Below, piece after piece: positions 26,964 to 35,861 of a DNA stretch of 60,545 bases. The position numbers and the translations under genes are program-made. The notes below the pieces were generated by a model. It worked only from the letters and a program-made list of their open reading frames with translations, ran no database searches and was not told the DNA's origin. The first letter of the stretch is position 1. Each line of letters opens with the position of its first letter. Source of the DNA: Syntrophobacteraceae bacterium (GTDB lineage: Bacteria; Desulfobacterota; Syntrophobacteria; Syntrophobacterales; Syntrophobacteraceae); NCBI GenBank assembly GCA_025454175.1, contig JALOOX010000037.1:1-60545 (forward strand), in the 5' to 3' direction.

Positions 26964-27953
26964 CTAGATCCAGCCTCCCAGCAGGAGAGTCGCCGCCAGC
27001 AATGCGACGGCCACCCTGTAGTAGCCGAAGATCTCCAGTCCATGACGGTTCAGGTAGCTCACCATCCATTTCACCGAGATGACGGCGGAAAGAAAAGCCG
27101 TCACCAGTCCCAGAAGAAGAGCGCCGGTGTTGAAAGCCTCCATCATCTCGCGGCCATGCTTCAGGCCGTCGAAAACCGTTGCGGCTCCGAGGGTGAGAAC
27201 GCCCAGCAGAAAACTGAACTCCACCGCGGCGGGGGTGGAAAGCCCCACCAGGATGCCCCCGAGAATCGTGGCCAGACTGCGGCTGACCCCGGGCCACATG
27301 GCAAGGCATTGAATGAGGCCTATGATGAGAGCCATCCGAATGTTCATGGTGGAAAGGCCCGTGCCCCGTCCCTGCAGGGACCGGCCGGACCTGCGCACGC
27401 CCTCGATCCAAAGGATGGCGAGGCCGCCGATGAACCAGGCGAAGACGATGGGCCAGGGTCCGAAAAGGTAGGCCTTGATTGCCTTGTGGAGGACAAGGCC
27501 GATGGCGGCCGCCGGCATGAAAGCCGCCACCAGGTTGACCACCATGCGCAGCCCCTCGGGGCTCCTGCCCAGAAGCCCCAGAAGCATCAGTTTCACCCGT
27601 TTCATGTAAAGCCCCAGCACGGCAATGATGGCGCCGGCCTGGATGCAGATGGCGTAAGCGTCCGCGGCATCCTTGCTCGACCGGGAATCGGGATTCGAGG
27701 AGTCGCCGTCCGTTCCGATTCCCATGATGCGCTGGGCCAGAAGCAGATGTCCCGTGGAGCTCACGGGCAAATACTCCGTCACCCCCTCGACAATCCCCAG
27801 GACCGCCGCCTGGAAGTAGGTCATGCCCTTCGAGGCCTGGCCCGAATCCCCAGGCGGCTCCTCCGTGGCAGCCGATGGGGAGCTCTGTACGGATAGGGTA
27901 CAAAGGAGCGTCGTCAGAAGCAGAGCGGTGATTATTCGACGATTTGATGTCAT
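26964..27953 (-). CDS. uppP: Undecaprenyl-diphosphatase (UppP/BacA) with N-terminal signal-like extension
   Basis: A 329-residue integral membrane phosphatase that recycles undecaprenyl diphosphate for peptidoglycan synthesis. Family signatures are EGVTEYLPVSSTGHLLL (catalytic Glu region) and PGVSRSLATILGG (catalytic Ser/Arg). Typical UppP proteins are about 265-280 residues and start at the segment found here near residue 45 (MTYFQAAVLGIVEG). Here 43 residues precede it: a signal-peptide-like stretch (TSNRRIITALLLTTLLCTL) and a Ser/Glu/Pro-rich linker. The internal ATG at residue 44 is an alternative start. Confidence 0.92.
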   Translation of the reverse strand: MTSNRRIITALLLTTLLCTLSVQSSPSAATEEPPGDSGQASKGMTYFQAAVLGIVEGVTEYLPVSSTGHLLLAQRIMGIGTDGDSSNPDSRSSKDAADAYAICIQAGAIIAVLGLYMKRVKLMLLGLLGRSPEGLRMVVNLVAAFMPAAAIGLVLHKAIKAYLFGPWPIVFAWFIGGLAILWIEGVRRSGRSLQGRGTGLSTMNIRMALIIGLIQCLAMWPGVSRSLATILGGILVGLSTPAAVEFSFLLGVLTLGAATVFDGLKHGREMMEAFNTGALLLGLVTAFLSAVISVKWMVSYLNRHGLEIFGYYRVAVALLAATLLLGGWI

Positions 27954-28319
27954 TTCGAATCCTGCGTATGATGGTGGCAATGTCAGAGCAAGGCATCGAG
28001 CCTTGGGGAGTGACTATCGCTCGGACTCCGAGCATGCCCGGATCATGGAGTGAACAGCTTATAGCCCCATTGAGCATCCGTGTCCATGCCGCATGATCTG
28101 GCCCGAGCCGTCTTCCTGTTCCAAATTCAGCGGCGGTCAGGGTTTCCATTCGTGGGATGGGCGCTTATATGAAAGCATGTCATGCGGGCGCGGCCGCTCT
28201 TGCCGCGCCCTCCGTGCCATCCGAACCCTGTGTGCTGAACGGGCATTCCTTTCATGATGCCCGTTATGGAAAGAATGATTCCACTCGATGGGACCAATCC
28301 AGCAAGGCGAAAGGGAAGC
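27954..28319. other. Intergenic region between divergent genes
   Basis: 366 bases between uppP (minus) and the CysRS-like gene (plus). It must hold promoters for both; I see no clear hexamer pair, repeat or small gene. An inverted repeat-like stretch at 28225-28265 (GGGCATTCC ... GATGCCC) is the only structure noticed. Confidence 0.35.
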
Positions 28320-29567
28320 ATGAAAAGTGCGCTCAAGCTGTACAACACCATGTCTCGAAGCAAGGAAGCCTTCGAATCCAGGGAAGACCATCTCGTCAAG
28401 ATGTTCACCTGTGGTCCTTCCGTGTACCGGAGACCCCATGTGGGCAATTACCGGACCTTCGCCTGGGAGGATTTGCTGCAGCGCTACCTGGAATACCTGG
28501 GCTACCGGGTGGAGCGTGTGATCAGCCTGACCGACATCGAGGACAAGGCCCTTGCCGAAGCCGAACGTCATGAGGTGGATGTCGGGCAGCTCACCGGCGA
28601 GGTTGTCGACCGCTTTCTTGATGAATGCCGCCTGCTCAGGATCGACCTGCCGGAGACGATTCCACGATCGTCGACCTCCGTGGACCAGGCCGTCGAGCTG
28701 ATCAAGGTGCTTCTCGAGAAAGGCTGTGCCTACCGCCACAAGGGAGACATCTTCTTCGACCCGCTCAGGTACGAAGGCTTCGGGAGGCTGTTCGGGCTGG
28801 ACATGAGCCGCTGGCCCGCCGGCAGGCGCCGCTTCAGGCGGGACACTTACCCCGGGAGGCGATGGAACCTCGGTGATTTCATTCTGTGGCACGGAGCAAG
28901 GGAGGGGGATGATCCGACCTGGAGCACCGGGATCGGGAGGGGAAGGCCCGCCTGGAACATTCAGGACCCGGCCATGATCACCAAGCACCTCGGGGTTTCC
29001 ATCGATATCTGCTGTGGTGGAATCGACAACCTGTATCGCCACCACGATTACAACCTCGCGGTTGTCGAGGCTGCATCGGGAGTCGACTTCGCCCGCTTCT
29101 GGATTCACGGGGAGCACCTCCTGTGCCGGGGCAAAAAGATGTCCAAGAGCCTCGGCAACATCGTTTACGTGGAGGACCTGATCCGGGATGGCCGCACTGC
29201 GGATCACCTGCGGTTCTTCCTCCTTTACGGACATCACCGAAAGCGGATGAACCTCACGATTTCGGGATTCGAGAAGGCGGCGGCCCGGCTCGATGATCTC
29301 CGGAGCCGGGTGAGGCGCATTCTGTCGGATGAGGTTGCGGTCGGCCGAGGAGCGAAGGCTGGTGACGACCCCGCAGGCCCGCTGGTGGACGATTTCAACA
29401 GGCATATGAATGATGATCTGGATGCCAAATCGGCCATCGATTCGCTGATGCTGAATATGGAAGGCATCGAGCGGTTGCGGGAGGCCGGCTCGCTGGGGGA
29501 GTCCGGGAAGCAAAGGGTCAAGGACGCTCTCATGAGAATCGATGGAGCTCTTCGGTTTCTCTTTTGA
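28320..29567 (+). CDS. Divergent cysteinyl-tRNA synthetase-like class I ligase
   Basis: A 415-residue protein. The ATG at 28320 follows AAAGGGA. The class I HUP core has CGPSVY, PHVGN (HIGH equivalent) and KKMSKSLGN, and a DALR-like helical domain follows (FNRHMNDDLDAKSAI). Compared with canonical CysRS, the zinc site is altered: the first Cys is kept, but the second (GRPGWHIECSAM) reads GRPAWNIQDPAM with Asp, and HHENE reads HHDYN, losing the Glu. The C-terminal anticodon-binding extension is absent. It may be a paralogue with changed amino-acid specificity or a MshC-like ligase rather than the housekeeping CysRS. Confidence 0.85.
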   Translation: MKSALKLYNTMSRSKEAFESREDHLVKMFTCGPSVYRRPHVGNYRTFAWEDLLQRYLEYLGYRVERVISLTDIEDKALAEAERHEVDVGQLTGEVVDRFLDECRLLRIDLPETIPRSSTSVDQAVELIKVLLEKGCAYRHKGDIFFDPLRYEGFGRLFGLDMSRWPAGRRRFRRDTYPGRRWNLGDFILWHGAREGDDPTWSTGIGRGRPAWNIQDPAMITKHLGVSIDICCGGIDNLYRHHDYNLAVVEAASGVDFARFWIHGEHLLCRGKKMSKSLGNIVYVEDLIRDGRTADHLRFFLLYGHHRKRMNLTISGFEKAAARLDDLRSRVRRILSDEVAVGRGAKAGDDPAGPLVDDFNRHMNDDLDAKSAIDSLMLNMEGIERLREAGSLGESGKQRVKDALMRIDGALRFLF

Positions 29568-32388
29568 GCCGTGGGGTGGGCGGCTGCGAGCCGGCGACGG
29601 ACCGATGATCCCCCTCGGGGGACCTGTTTGCGCCGTCAGTTTGATGGAGGAATGGCGCCACAGGGTCTCGGTGCGCCTGGTCTTCGCTTTGCGCGGAGAA
29701 TTCGTGACAGCCGGCTGCCGCACTGAGCCGAAAGCTCAGGATCGTGATGTCGTCGGCCTGCTGGGCGTCGCCCTGGTGCTCCCGGACCTCCCTCAGCACA
29801 TTCAGGCAGATTGATTTTGGGTCTTGACCGCTTGACTCCTTGATCGTTGCTGTAAGGCGAGCTTCAGAAAACAGCTCGCTCCTGGAATTGAAGGATTCCG
29901 TGACTCCGTCCGTGTAGACAACGAGGATATCCTCGGGCTCGAGTCGGAAAGCGCCGTCGGTGTAAACGGCATCCTCCATGATGCCGATGGGGAGGCCCCT
30001 GCCGTTCTGACTGTCCGCGCCCACGGTAATGACCTCGCCCCGGCTGATCCGCAGCGGCGGATTCTGACCGGCGTTGCAGTAGGTGACCTGGCCCGATTTC
30101 ATGTTGCAGATGAAGAAAAACATGGTCACGAACATGGCCGACGGGTTCTCGGACGCAATGATCTGATTGATTCGGATGAGGGTGTCCGCGGGACTGAGAC
30201 TGCTGGTGACCGTTCCCCTCAGCATGGCCCGGACCCTCATCATGAAAAGCCCGGCGGGAATTCCTTTTCCCGATACATCAGCCACCACGACCGCCATGTG
30301 GTCGTCGTCCACAAGGAAGAAATCGTAATAATCGCCGCCCACCTCCTTGGCCGGCTCCATTTGAGCGAACATGCACACGTGCGGCGCCTGGGCAAAAGGA
30401 GGAAAGCATTGCGGCAGCATTTCCTGCTGCAGCTGCCTGGCCAGGCGCAGCTCTCCCGCCAGGGACTCCTTTTCCGCCGCGGCCCGCGCGACTTCACCTG
30501 TGTAATTTTTAAGGTCCCCGACCATCCGGTTGAAGGCTCTCGCGAGGTCCCCCAGCTCATCCCTGGATCGAACATCGATGAGATGCTCGAAATCGCCCCG
30601 GCTGACCATTTCGGTCTGAAGCCTCAGGCGGCGCAGCGGTCGTGCGAAGACATAGGAGAAGGCCATGACCAGCACCAGGGTTGCGGCGACGGTTACACCC
30701 ACCACCTGGCTCACCCTGCGGCTCACATGGCGGCTGGCTCGACGAACTTCCTCCGCCGGCCTGTAGAGCTCGAGGACGTTGATCACCTCACCCGTTTCGT
30801 CCAGGACCGGCGTCAGGTGGCTGAGCCATTCCCCCTCGTCGTCGGTATAGAAGCCGTGCTGCGGGCGTTTCTCCCGGAGGGCCTGCCAGAACATCCGGCG
30901 ATCAACGGGCACGATGCACGGCATGAATATGGCCCCTCGCCAAATGTTTATCCCGTAATAGAAGTGCCCATCCTGAATTTTATGAAGAATCCATTTGGGC
31001 GTCTGTTCGACCTGTTTGCCATCCAGGATCCGTGAAATGGTGCGATGCACGTTCTCATAAATGGCGCTCTCCCTGTCTTCAGGCTTCTGGATGGCTTTGA
31101 GATCAGTGAGCGAGATGTTCTGAAGCACGGCCTGGGCGAGGTTGGCCGATCTCCGCAGGGATTCCGCCATCACTTCCGCGCTCATGATGCCGTGCACCCC
31201 GTCCCCCACCAGCCGGGCGGTGAGCACCACCATCACGATGAGTGGAATCGAGAGCTTGAAGAAGAAGGGCACTCGGAGGTTCCGGCAGGGACGGCACAGG
31301 CGGCCGGCAAAGAAGGCCAGAAGGAAGAGCGTTAAAGAGCATGCGATCCAGGAGGCGGTCCGCGCGGGAAGCCGAATGGAATAGGAGCGGATAGCTTCGG
31401 CCTTCGGGCCAAAGGTCAGAAAGGCTCGGTTGGCGAGGTCGAAGGAGCACAATTCGCCAACCGCGGGATCATAATGGAAAGGCCCAATCAGGACGTCGCT
31501 GAAGGGATAGTCCATGTCGAGCGGGTTCAGCACTTCCCGCACCGAGCCGGTCTCGTCGAACTGGACCCAGGTGCGGTTTCCCTTGCTGGCGACCGTCAGG
31601 AGCCGAGGCGCGTGCCGCGAGGTTCGAGCGAAGAACACTTCATCGGGGGCCAGCAGTTTTCCACTGTCAAAGCCGACCGCCCCGATCTCGCGGATTCTCT
31701 CCCCGGATGGCGCATACTCGACGATCCTGCCCGAAACACCCGAGGAGACGTAGATCTTCCCGTCCGGCCCCACCGTTATGGCTTCCCAGTGATCCAGCGG
31801 ATCGTTTCTCTCACCCAGGGCCTGGACCTGTTCTGGGAGCCGGCCGGAGTCTATCCTGACTTGAGTGGAAGGCGGGACTTTCCAGATGTTGAGCTGATAC
31901 CTGATGTTGTTGGCAAAATAGTGGCTCCCATGCGAATCGAAGGCGTAGGTGATCTCAGGGTATTGCTGCGGGTTTCTGAAGATGATGGTGAGCAGGACCT
32001 CTGGAGGCTGATCCGGAGACTTGTACAGGGAATAGCGGTAGCCGAGAAACTCCCGGGTCTGAAGAGCGTAGATATTGCTCTGGACGACGATGCCTTCGGG
32101 ACCGGGGTAGAGTTTTCTCACCATGTAATAGCGGCTGTCGTCGTCTCGCTCGATGGCGTGGGAGCCCACGGCTTCAAGCCCACGATCGCCGGGTGAGGGT
32201 CGCAATACCAGGAGAGTGTTTTTCTCCTTCTCGAGCACGTAGAGCGCATGATCGGTGAGGGTGTAGGCCACGGGATTTCGGAATGTCCTCTCGGCACGGT
32301 ATCCGGTGACCGCCAGGACGAGACACGCCAATCCGGCCACGAGAAACAGCGCTCCCGCCAGTCCCAATCTGCAGCACACGCCGCTCAT
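29530..32388 (-). CDS. Membrane-bound HAMP-SpoIIE (RsbU-type) PP2C phosphatase
   Basis: A 952-residue protein: a membrane helix at about 9-29; a large extracytoplasmic sensor (about 35-340) with beta-propeller-like repeats (TVGPDGKIYVSSGVSGRIVEY); helices near 345-365 and 375-395; a second periplasmic region; a helix at about 560-585; HAMP; a coiled coil (LRLARQLQQEMLPQ); and a SpoIIE PP2C domain from about 680 (GGDYYDFF, ADVSGKGIPAGLFM, YTDGVTESF) with the acidic metal ligands. It should dephosphorylate the STAS protein encoded just upstream. Its last 38 bases overlap the convergent CysRS-like gene. Confidence 0.93.
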   Translation of the reverse strand: MSGVCCRLGLAGALFLVAGLACLVLAVTGYRAERTFRNPVAYTLTDHALYVLEKEKNTLLVLRPSPGDRGLEAVGSHAIERDDDSRYYMVRKLYPGPEGIVVQSNIYALQTREFLGYRYSLYKSPDQPPEVLLTIIFRNPQQYPEITYAFDSHGSHYFANNIRYQLNIWKVPPSTQVRIDSGRLPEQVQALGERNDPLDHWEAITVGPDGKIYVSSGVSGRIVEYAPSGERIREIGAVGFDSGKLLAPDEVFFARTSRHAPRLLTVASKGNRTWVQFDETGSVREVLNPLDMDYPFSDVLIGPFHYDPAVGELCSFDLANRAFLTFGPKAEAIRSYSIRLPARTASWIACSLTLFLLAFFAGRLCRPCRNLRVPFFFKLSIPLIVMVVLTARLVGDGVHGIMSAEVMAESLRRSANLAQAVLQNISLTDLKAIQKPEDRESAIYENVHRTISRILDGKQVEQTPKWILHKIQDGHFYYGINIWRGAIFMPCIVPVDRRMFWQALREKRPQHGFYTDDEGEWLSHLTPVLDETGEVINVLELYRPAEEVRRASRHVSRRVSQVVGVTVAATLVLVMAFSYVFARPLRRLRLQTEMVSRGDFEHLIDVRSRDELGDLARAFNRMVGDLKNYTGEVARAAAEKESLAGELRLARQLQQEMLPQCFPPFAQAPHVCMFAQMEPAKEVGGDYYDFFLVDDDHMAVVVADVSGKGIPAGLFMMRVRAMLRGTVTSSLSPADTLIRINQIIASENPSAMFVTMFFFICNMKSGQVTYCNAGQNPPLRISRGEVITVGADSQNGRGLPIGIMEDAVYTDGAFRLEPEDILVVYTDGVTESFNSRSELFSEARLTATIKESSGQDPKSICLNVLREVREHQGDAQQADDITILSFRLSAAAGCHEFSAQSEDQAHRDPVAPFLHQTDGANRSPEGDHRSVAGSQPPTPRLKRETEELHRFS

Positions 32389-32474
32389 GAGGTGAATTCC
32401 CCCTCATCCTTCTGGTTTGCAGGGAGGAGGGTGGAGCTCAAAGCCCATGTACCATCCCCCCCGGTCTCCGGTGG

Positions 32475-32855
32475 TCAGGCAATCTCTTGAAGGGCCTGTC
32501 GCTGCATTTCCGCAAGGTAATCGTCAAGCTCTTCCAGGCTCGAGAAGATTTGAAGGGATGGAAGCGCGTTGATGATCTCGAAGACCCTCTTGACCTGTCG
32601 CTGCAGATTGACGAGAAGGAAGGCTCCCCCGCGACGCTGAAGGTCCTTTTTGGTCTTGAGAACCACGCGTACCCCCATGCTGCTGATGTATTCGATGCCG
32701 CCCATGTCCAGGGTGATCACCCTGGCCGCGCCGCCCTGTATCAAATGGTCCATCTTGTTTTCAAGAGCCTGGTGAGTGTTGGTGTCGAGTGAGCCGAAGG
32801 CGGAAACCACGAAGACCCCGGCCTGTTTTTCGGTTGATGTGACCGTCAAGGACAT
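32475..32855 (-). CDS. STAS-domain anti-sigma factor antagonist (RsbV-like)
   Basis: A 126-residue single STAS domain. The phosphorylatable serine is in YISSMGVRVVL, matching the SpoIIAA/RsbV motif. In partner switching the unphosphorylated form captures the kinase-type anti-sigma protein. It is 46 bases downstream of the RsbW-like gene and 86 bases upstream of the phosphatase gene, so all three partners are adjacent and co-directional. Confidence 0.93.
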   Translation of the reverse strand: MSLTVTSTEKQAGVFVVSAFGSLDTNTHQALENKMDHLIQGGAARVITLDMGGIEYISSMGVRVVLKTKKDLQRRGGAFLLVNLQRQVKRVFEIINALPSLQIFSSLEELDDYLAEMQRQALQEIA

Positions 32856-32901
32856 GGAGCATTCTCCTTTTCAATGAGACGTTGCGTATCTCCCTGATGA
32901 G

Positions 32902-33402
32902 CTAGGGGGTATTGAATCCTATGAGCAATACATTCCACTCACCCATGCGCTCATATTGAATCTTGCCGGCGAGTTGTCGGACCAGGTGAATTCCGAGTCC
33001 ACCGATTTCTCTTTCGGCAAAATCGCGATTCAGATCCGACGGCATGAATTTCGTCGGGTCGAAGGGGATGCCCGTATCCCTGAATTCAACGTACAGGCGT
33101 CCTTTGTCCCGATTGTGGCAGGCCACGTGAACCGATCCCCGCGAACCCGGATAAGCATGGAAGACGATGTTGGTGAAAACCTCCTCCAGGACCAGTCGAA
33201 TGTCCTGAGCCAGATCCGGTGGAGGATTCGAACCTCGAATCTCTCCGAGAACGAAGTCCACGAGAGCATCCAGGGATTCCATGTCCGCCTTCAGTTCCAT
33301 CTGGCCCCTCTGACTCCAGTCGGAGCGGGTTCTGGTCGAAGCGCCATCGGCCTGGCGCCGCCATTTGCCGACGATCATGTCTTCTGCGTCAGCGTTGTTC
33401 AT
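32902..33402 (-). CDS. Anti-sigma factor-type Ser kinase (RsbW/SpoIIAB-like)
   Basis: A 166-residue HATPase_c_2 protein. The GHKL ATP site is visible: N-box VLEEVFTNIVFHAY, G1 DTGIPFDP and G2 GGLGIHLV. It should phosphorylate the STAS protein and bind an unknown output partner. The first ~34 residues are Arg-rich and not obviously conserved; the internal ATG at 33300 (MELKADMESL) may be the true start. No sigma factor gene is nearby, so the output may lie elsewhere. Confidence 0.9.
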   Translation of the reverse strand: MNNADAEDMIVGKWRRQADGASTRTRSDWSQRGQMELKADMESLDALVDFVLGEIRGSNPPPDLAQDIRLVLEEVFTNIVFHAYPGSRGSVHVACHNRDKGRLYVEFRDTGIPFDPTKFMPSDLNRDFAEREIGGLGIHLVRQLAGKIQYERMGEWNVLLIGFNTP

Positions 33403-33701
33403 TCAAGATGCTGCCTGGGTGTGACTTGCGTTCTTCCCGCTCATGGCCTCGCAGAGCTTGGGTATTTGATCGGCTGAAGGCCGCATTTTCCTCAAATGTA
33501 ATTACCGCGCTGCTCGGATCTCGGTTGGACGCGTCGACCGATATGCTCCATAATCGGCTTGAGTCAAACAGTGAAGCACGGGTCAGCCGGGGTCGGAAAT
33601 CGGGTCTTCAAGCGCTCACGCCGGAAGCAAGGGGCACATCGGGGCCAGTGAGTGGATGGGCCCACCGCCGAACCGGTTCACTGATCGAAAAGGAGGAGTG
33701 C

Positions 33702-34418
33702 TTGAAAGGAATCTGGCAACGTCCCGGCCTGGTCCAGGTGGCGGGCATTCGCCATCTCGATGAAGCACGCATGCTGCTTGACGCGGGTGTTGACCTCCTT
33801 GGCTTTCCCCTCGGACTGGACTTTCACGAGGAGGATATTCCCGGCCACGAGGCGGCTCGCATCGTAAGGATTCTCGGTCTGGAAGAAAGGGGGGTGCTGA
33901 TCACTTACCTCACCCGCCCCGGGGAAATTGCCGCACTGGTGCGGCAGATCAAGGTTCGAGCCATTCAGCTCCATGGACGGGTGAATCGCGGGAGTATCCA
34001 TGAACTGCGAAAGCGGGTGCCCGGCTTGTCCGTCATCAAGAGCCTCATTGTCCGGGAGGGCAACCTTGGGGAGCTGAAAACGGAGATTCGGGTCCTGGAG
34101 GACCTGGTGGATGCCTTCATTACCGACACATTCGACCCCGGGACCGGAGCCAGTGGCGCCACCGGTCGGACCCATGACTGGGACGTCAGTCGCCAGCTGG
34201 TCGATAGTGCCCAAAAGCCCTTGATTCTTGCCGGCGGGCTCTCGCCGCGCAATGTGGTCAGGGCCATCCTGACGGTCAGACCGTTTGGAGTCGACGCCCA
34301 CACGGGGCTTGAGGGTAGCGACGGCCGGAAAGACCCTTCAAAGGTGGAGGCGTTTGTGAATGCGGCGAAGCTGGGTTTTGCCCAGACCTCGGGACTTGAG
34401 TCCCCTGCCGGGGCGTGA
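33702..34418 (+). CDS. TrpF-like (phosphoribosylanthranilate isomerase family) protein lacking the catalytic Cys
   Basis: A 238-residue TIM-barrel protein starting at TTG 33702, five bases after AGGAGG. The family match is clear in the second half: DAFITDTFDPGTGASGATGRTHDW, LILAGGLSPRNV and GVDAHTGLE correspond to the TrpF phosphate-binding and active-site loops, including the conserved Asp. However, the N-terminal K-I-C-G motif reads VQVAG, so the catalytic Cys is Ala. No other trp genes adjoin. It may be a paralogue with another role or a weak isomerase. A longer ATG frame from 33543 exists, but its extra part looks non-coding. Confidence 0.75.
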   Translation: MKGIWQRPGLVQVAGIRHLDEARMLLDAGVDLLGFPLGLDFHEEDIPGHEAARIVRILGLEERGVLITYLTRPGEIAALVRQIKVRAIQLHGRVNRGSIHELRKRVPGLSVIKSLIVREGNLGELKTEIRVLEDLVDAFITDTFDPGTGASGATGRTHDWDVSRQLVDSAQKPLILAGGLSPRNVVRAILTVRPFGVDAHTGLEGSDGRKDPSKVEAFVNAAKLGFAQTSGLESPAGA

Positions 34419-34739
34419 AGGATCGAATCCGGGCCGTGCATGGCATTCGGCCCCCCCTCAATGCTGTTGAATCGAGGGGTGGCACAGGCTAAGCACAGCT
34501 CCACAGAATTTGATGCCCATTTCGCCGCCCGTCATGCCGGCGGTTTTTGAGCCGGCATCCAGTCCTCTTCTGTGGAATCCGGCTAAGAGGCTGCCGGAAT
34601 GACGCAAATACTCATTGTTTTTAATAAGATAGAAGGCACAGGCCCCACGTTCTACTGCCGGTGGAATGCGGCTCCGCCGGGGAGTATCGGTTTTGTTTAC
34701 AGAACTGGAGAGTCCTAAGTTCTCCATGTCGAGAGGCCC
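34419..34739. other. Intergenic region with palindromic element, boundary of accessory island
   Basis: 321 bases between the TrpF-like gene and the transposase remnant. A weak hairpin CCCCCTC (34453-34459) / GAGGGGT (34474-34480) follows the TrpF stop and may be a terminator. The palindromic repeat 34530-34604 is described separately. No gene is seen. Confidence 0.4.
34530..34604. repeat. Composite palindromic intergenic repeat (CGTCATnCCGGC type)
   Basis: Outer arms CGTCATGCCGGC (34530-34541) and GCCGGAATGACG (34593-34604) are complementary apart from one mismatch. Inside, ATGCCGGC pairs with GCCGGCAT (34551-34558), and TGGAATCCGGC forms part of the second half. This arrangement (CGTCATTCCGGC...GCCGGAATCCAG...CTGGATTCCGGC...GCCGGAATGACG) is a common REP/MITE-like element in many Proteobacteria. 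Confidence 0.7.
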
Positions 34740-35652
34740 TCAGGCCGCCTGGTCGAGCTCGGTATCCCGCCCTCTTTCGAGGATGATCTGCAAAGTTCGA
34801 CAGACTGGGACTTTTCGTTGCATGGAAGTGAAAAACTCCGCACGGATGGCGTTTTGCACAACACCCTCTGAAGGGAGCGCGGAGGAATAGGTTCGGAGCC
34901 AACCGTGGTACCCCGACCAGACCTTGGCGGCTTGCGTGAGCGCCAGGTGCTGCAGAAGTCCCAGGGCTATGGCGGCCAGGTTCAAATGCCGTTCGATGGC
35001 TTGCACGGTGCGACGGATCTTGAGGAGGTCCGGCTTGCTGAGTTTGGAGACATCCATCTTCTCGTTGCGCTTCAGTTCCGGGAAGACCTTGGTCCAGACC
35101 CGATAGCGGAATCCACCCAGCAGGTGCTTGAGAAAAAGAAACAGGCCTTCAATGTCTGAGCGGTAGCGGTAGCGGTAGATGGTGATGATCTCTTGGGGCG
35201 AGAGATCGAGATCCGAGCACATCAGGATGAAACGGTCCTTGCCATCGACTACCAGCACGAAACGGATGCAGTCCTTGACGGGCTGCCAGAGCAGATCGAT
35301 GCAGAAGTATTCGACAGTTTCGAGTTTTCCGCGGATTGTCAGCTCCGCCTTGGAACAGGTTGGGAAAATCAAAGATGTCCGCGAGGGCAAACAGAGCGCC
35401 TTCCGTGGCTATCTGGATGTGTCTGGCAGCCTTGATGCCTTTTTGCCGGAGGTTTTGATCCCAATGAGGATCATCCGCAATGATGCTTGGCTCGCCACCG
35501 GCCAAAACCTCAATGACTGGCCGCGGCAGTTTATGCGATTCCCAATAGGTGACAGCGTCGCTGTTGATCACGTAATCTGTGCGTCCGGCCCGGAGCAGTC
35601 TCCCGGCCCGGAGCAGTCTCAGGAAGTTCATCAACTTACCTTTTGCAGACAA
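34740..35652 (-). pseudogene. Transposase, frameshifted remnant
   Basis: Two overlapping minus-strand frames carry the two halves of one transposase. The N-terminal half (35652 to about 35346) contains SIIADDPHWDQNLRQKGIK and EGALFALADIFDFPNLFQG. The C-terminal half continues in another frame (IRGKLETVEYFCIDLLW, then IYRYRYRSDIEGLFLFLK and HLLGGFRYRVW) down to 34740. The YR..IEGLFLFLKHLLGG region resembles the catalytic C-terminus of IS4-like transposases. The frameshift is near 35340-35350. Terminal inverted repeats were not found. It lies next to a truncated regulator, so insertion there probably broke that gene. Confidence 0.8.
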
Positions 35653-35861
35653 ATACCGGCTGCTACGGGGCGTTCTCGACGGGCCGATTGTGGTCGAAGT
35701 CCAGACTCAATCTACACGTTCAGTTCGATCCTGATGATGAAGTGATCAAGATATTGGAGGGGATCGGGATGAACATCAGACAGTACCATCCGTTATTGTT
35801 AGAGCTCCTTCCTGAATGCATCATCCCAAAAGCGTTGTGATGGTTGAAACCACCGGGGACG

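Noticed and set aside
35643..35840. 65-codon plus-strand frame beside the transposase
   Set aside because: No ribosome site or homology; it lies in debris between two pseudogenes.
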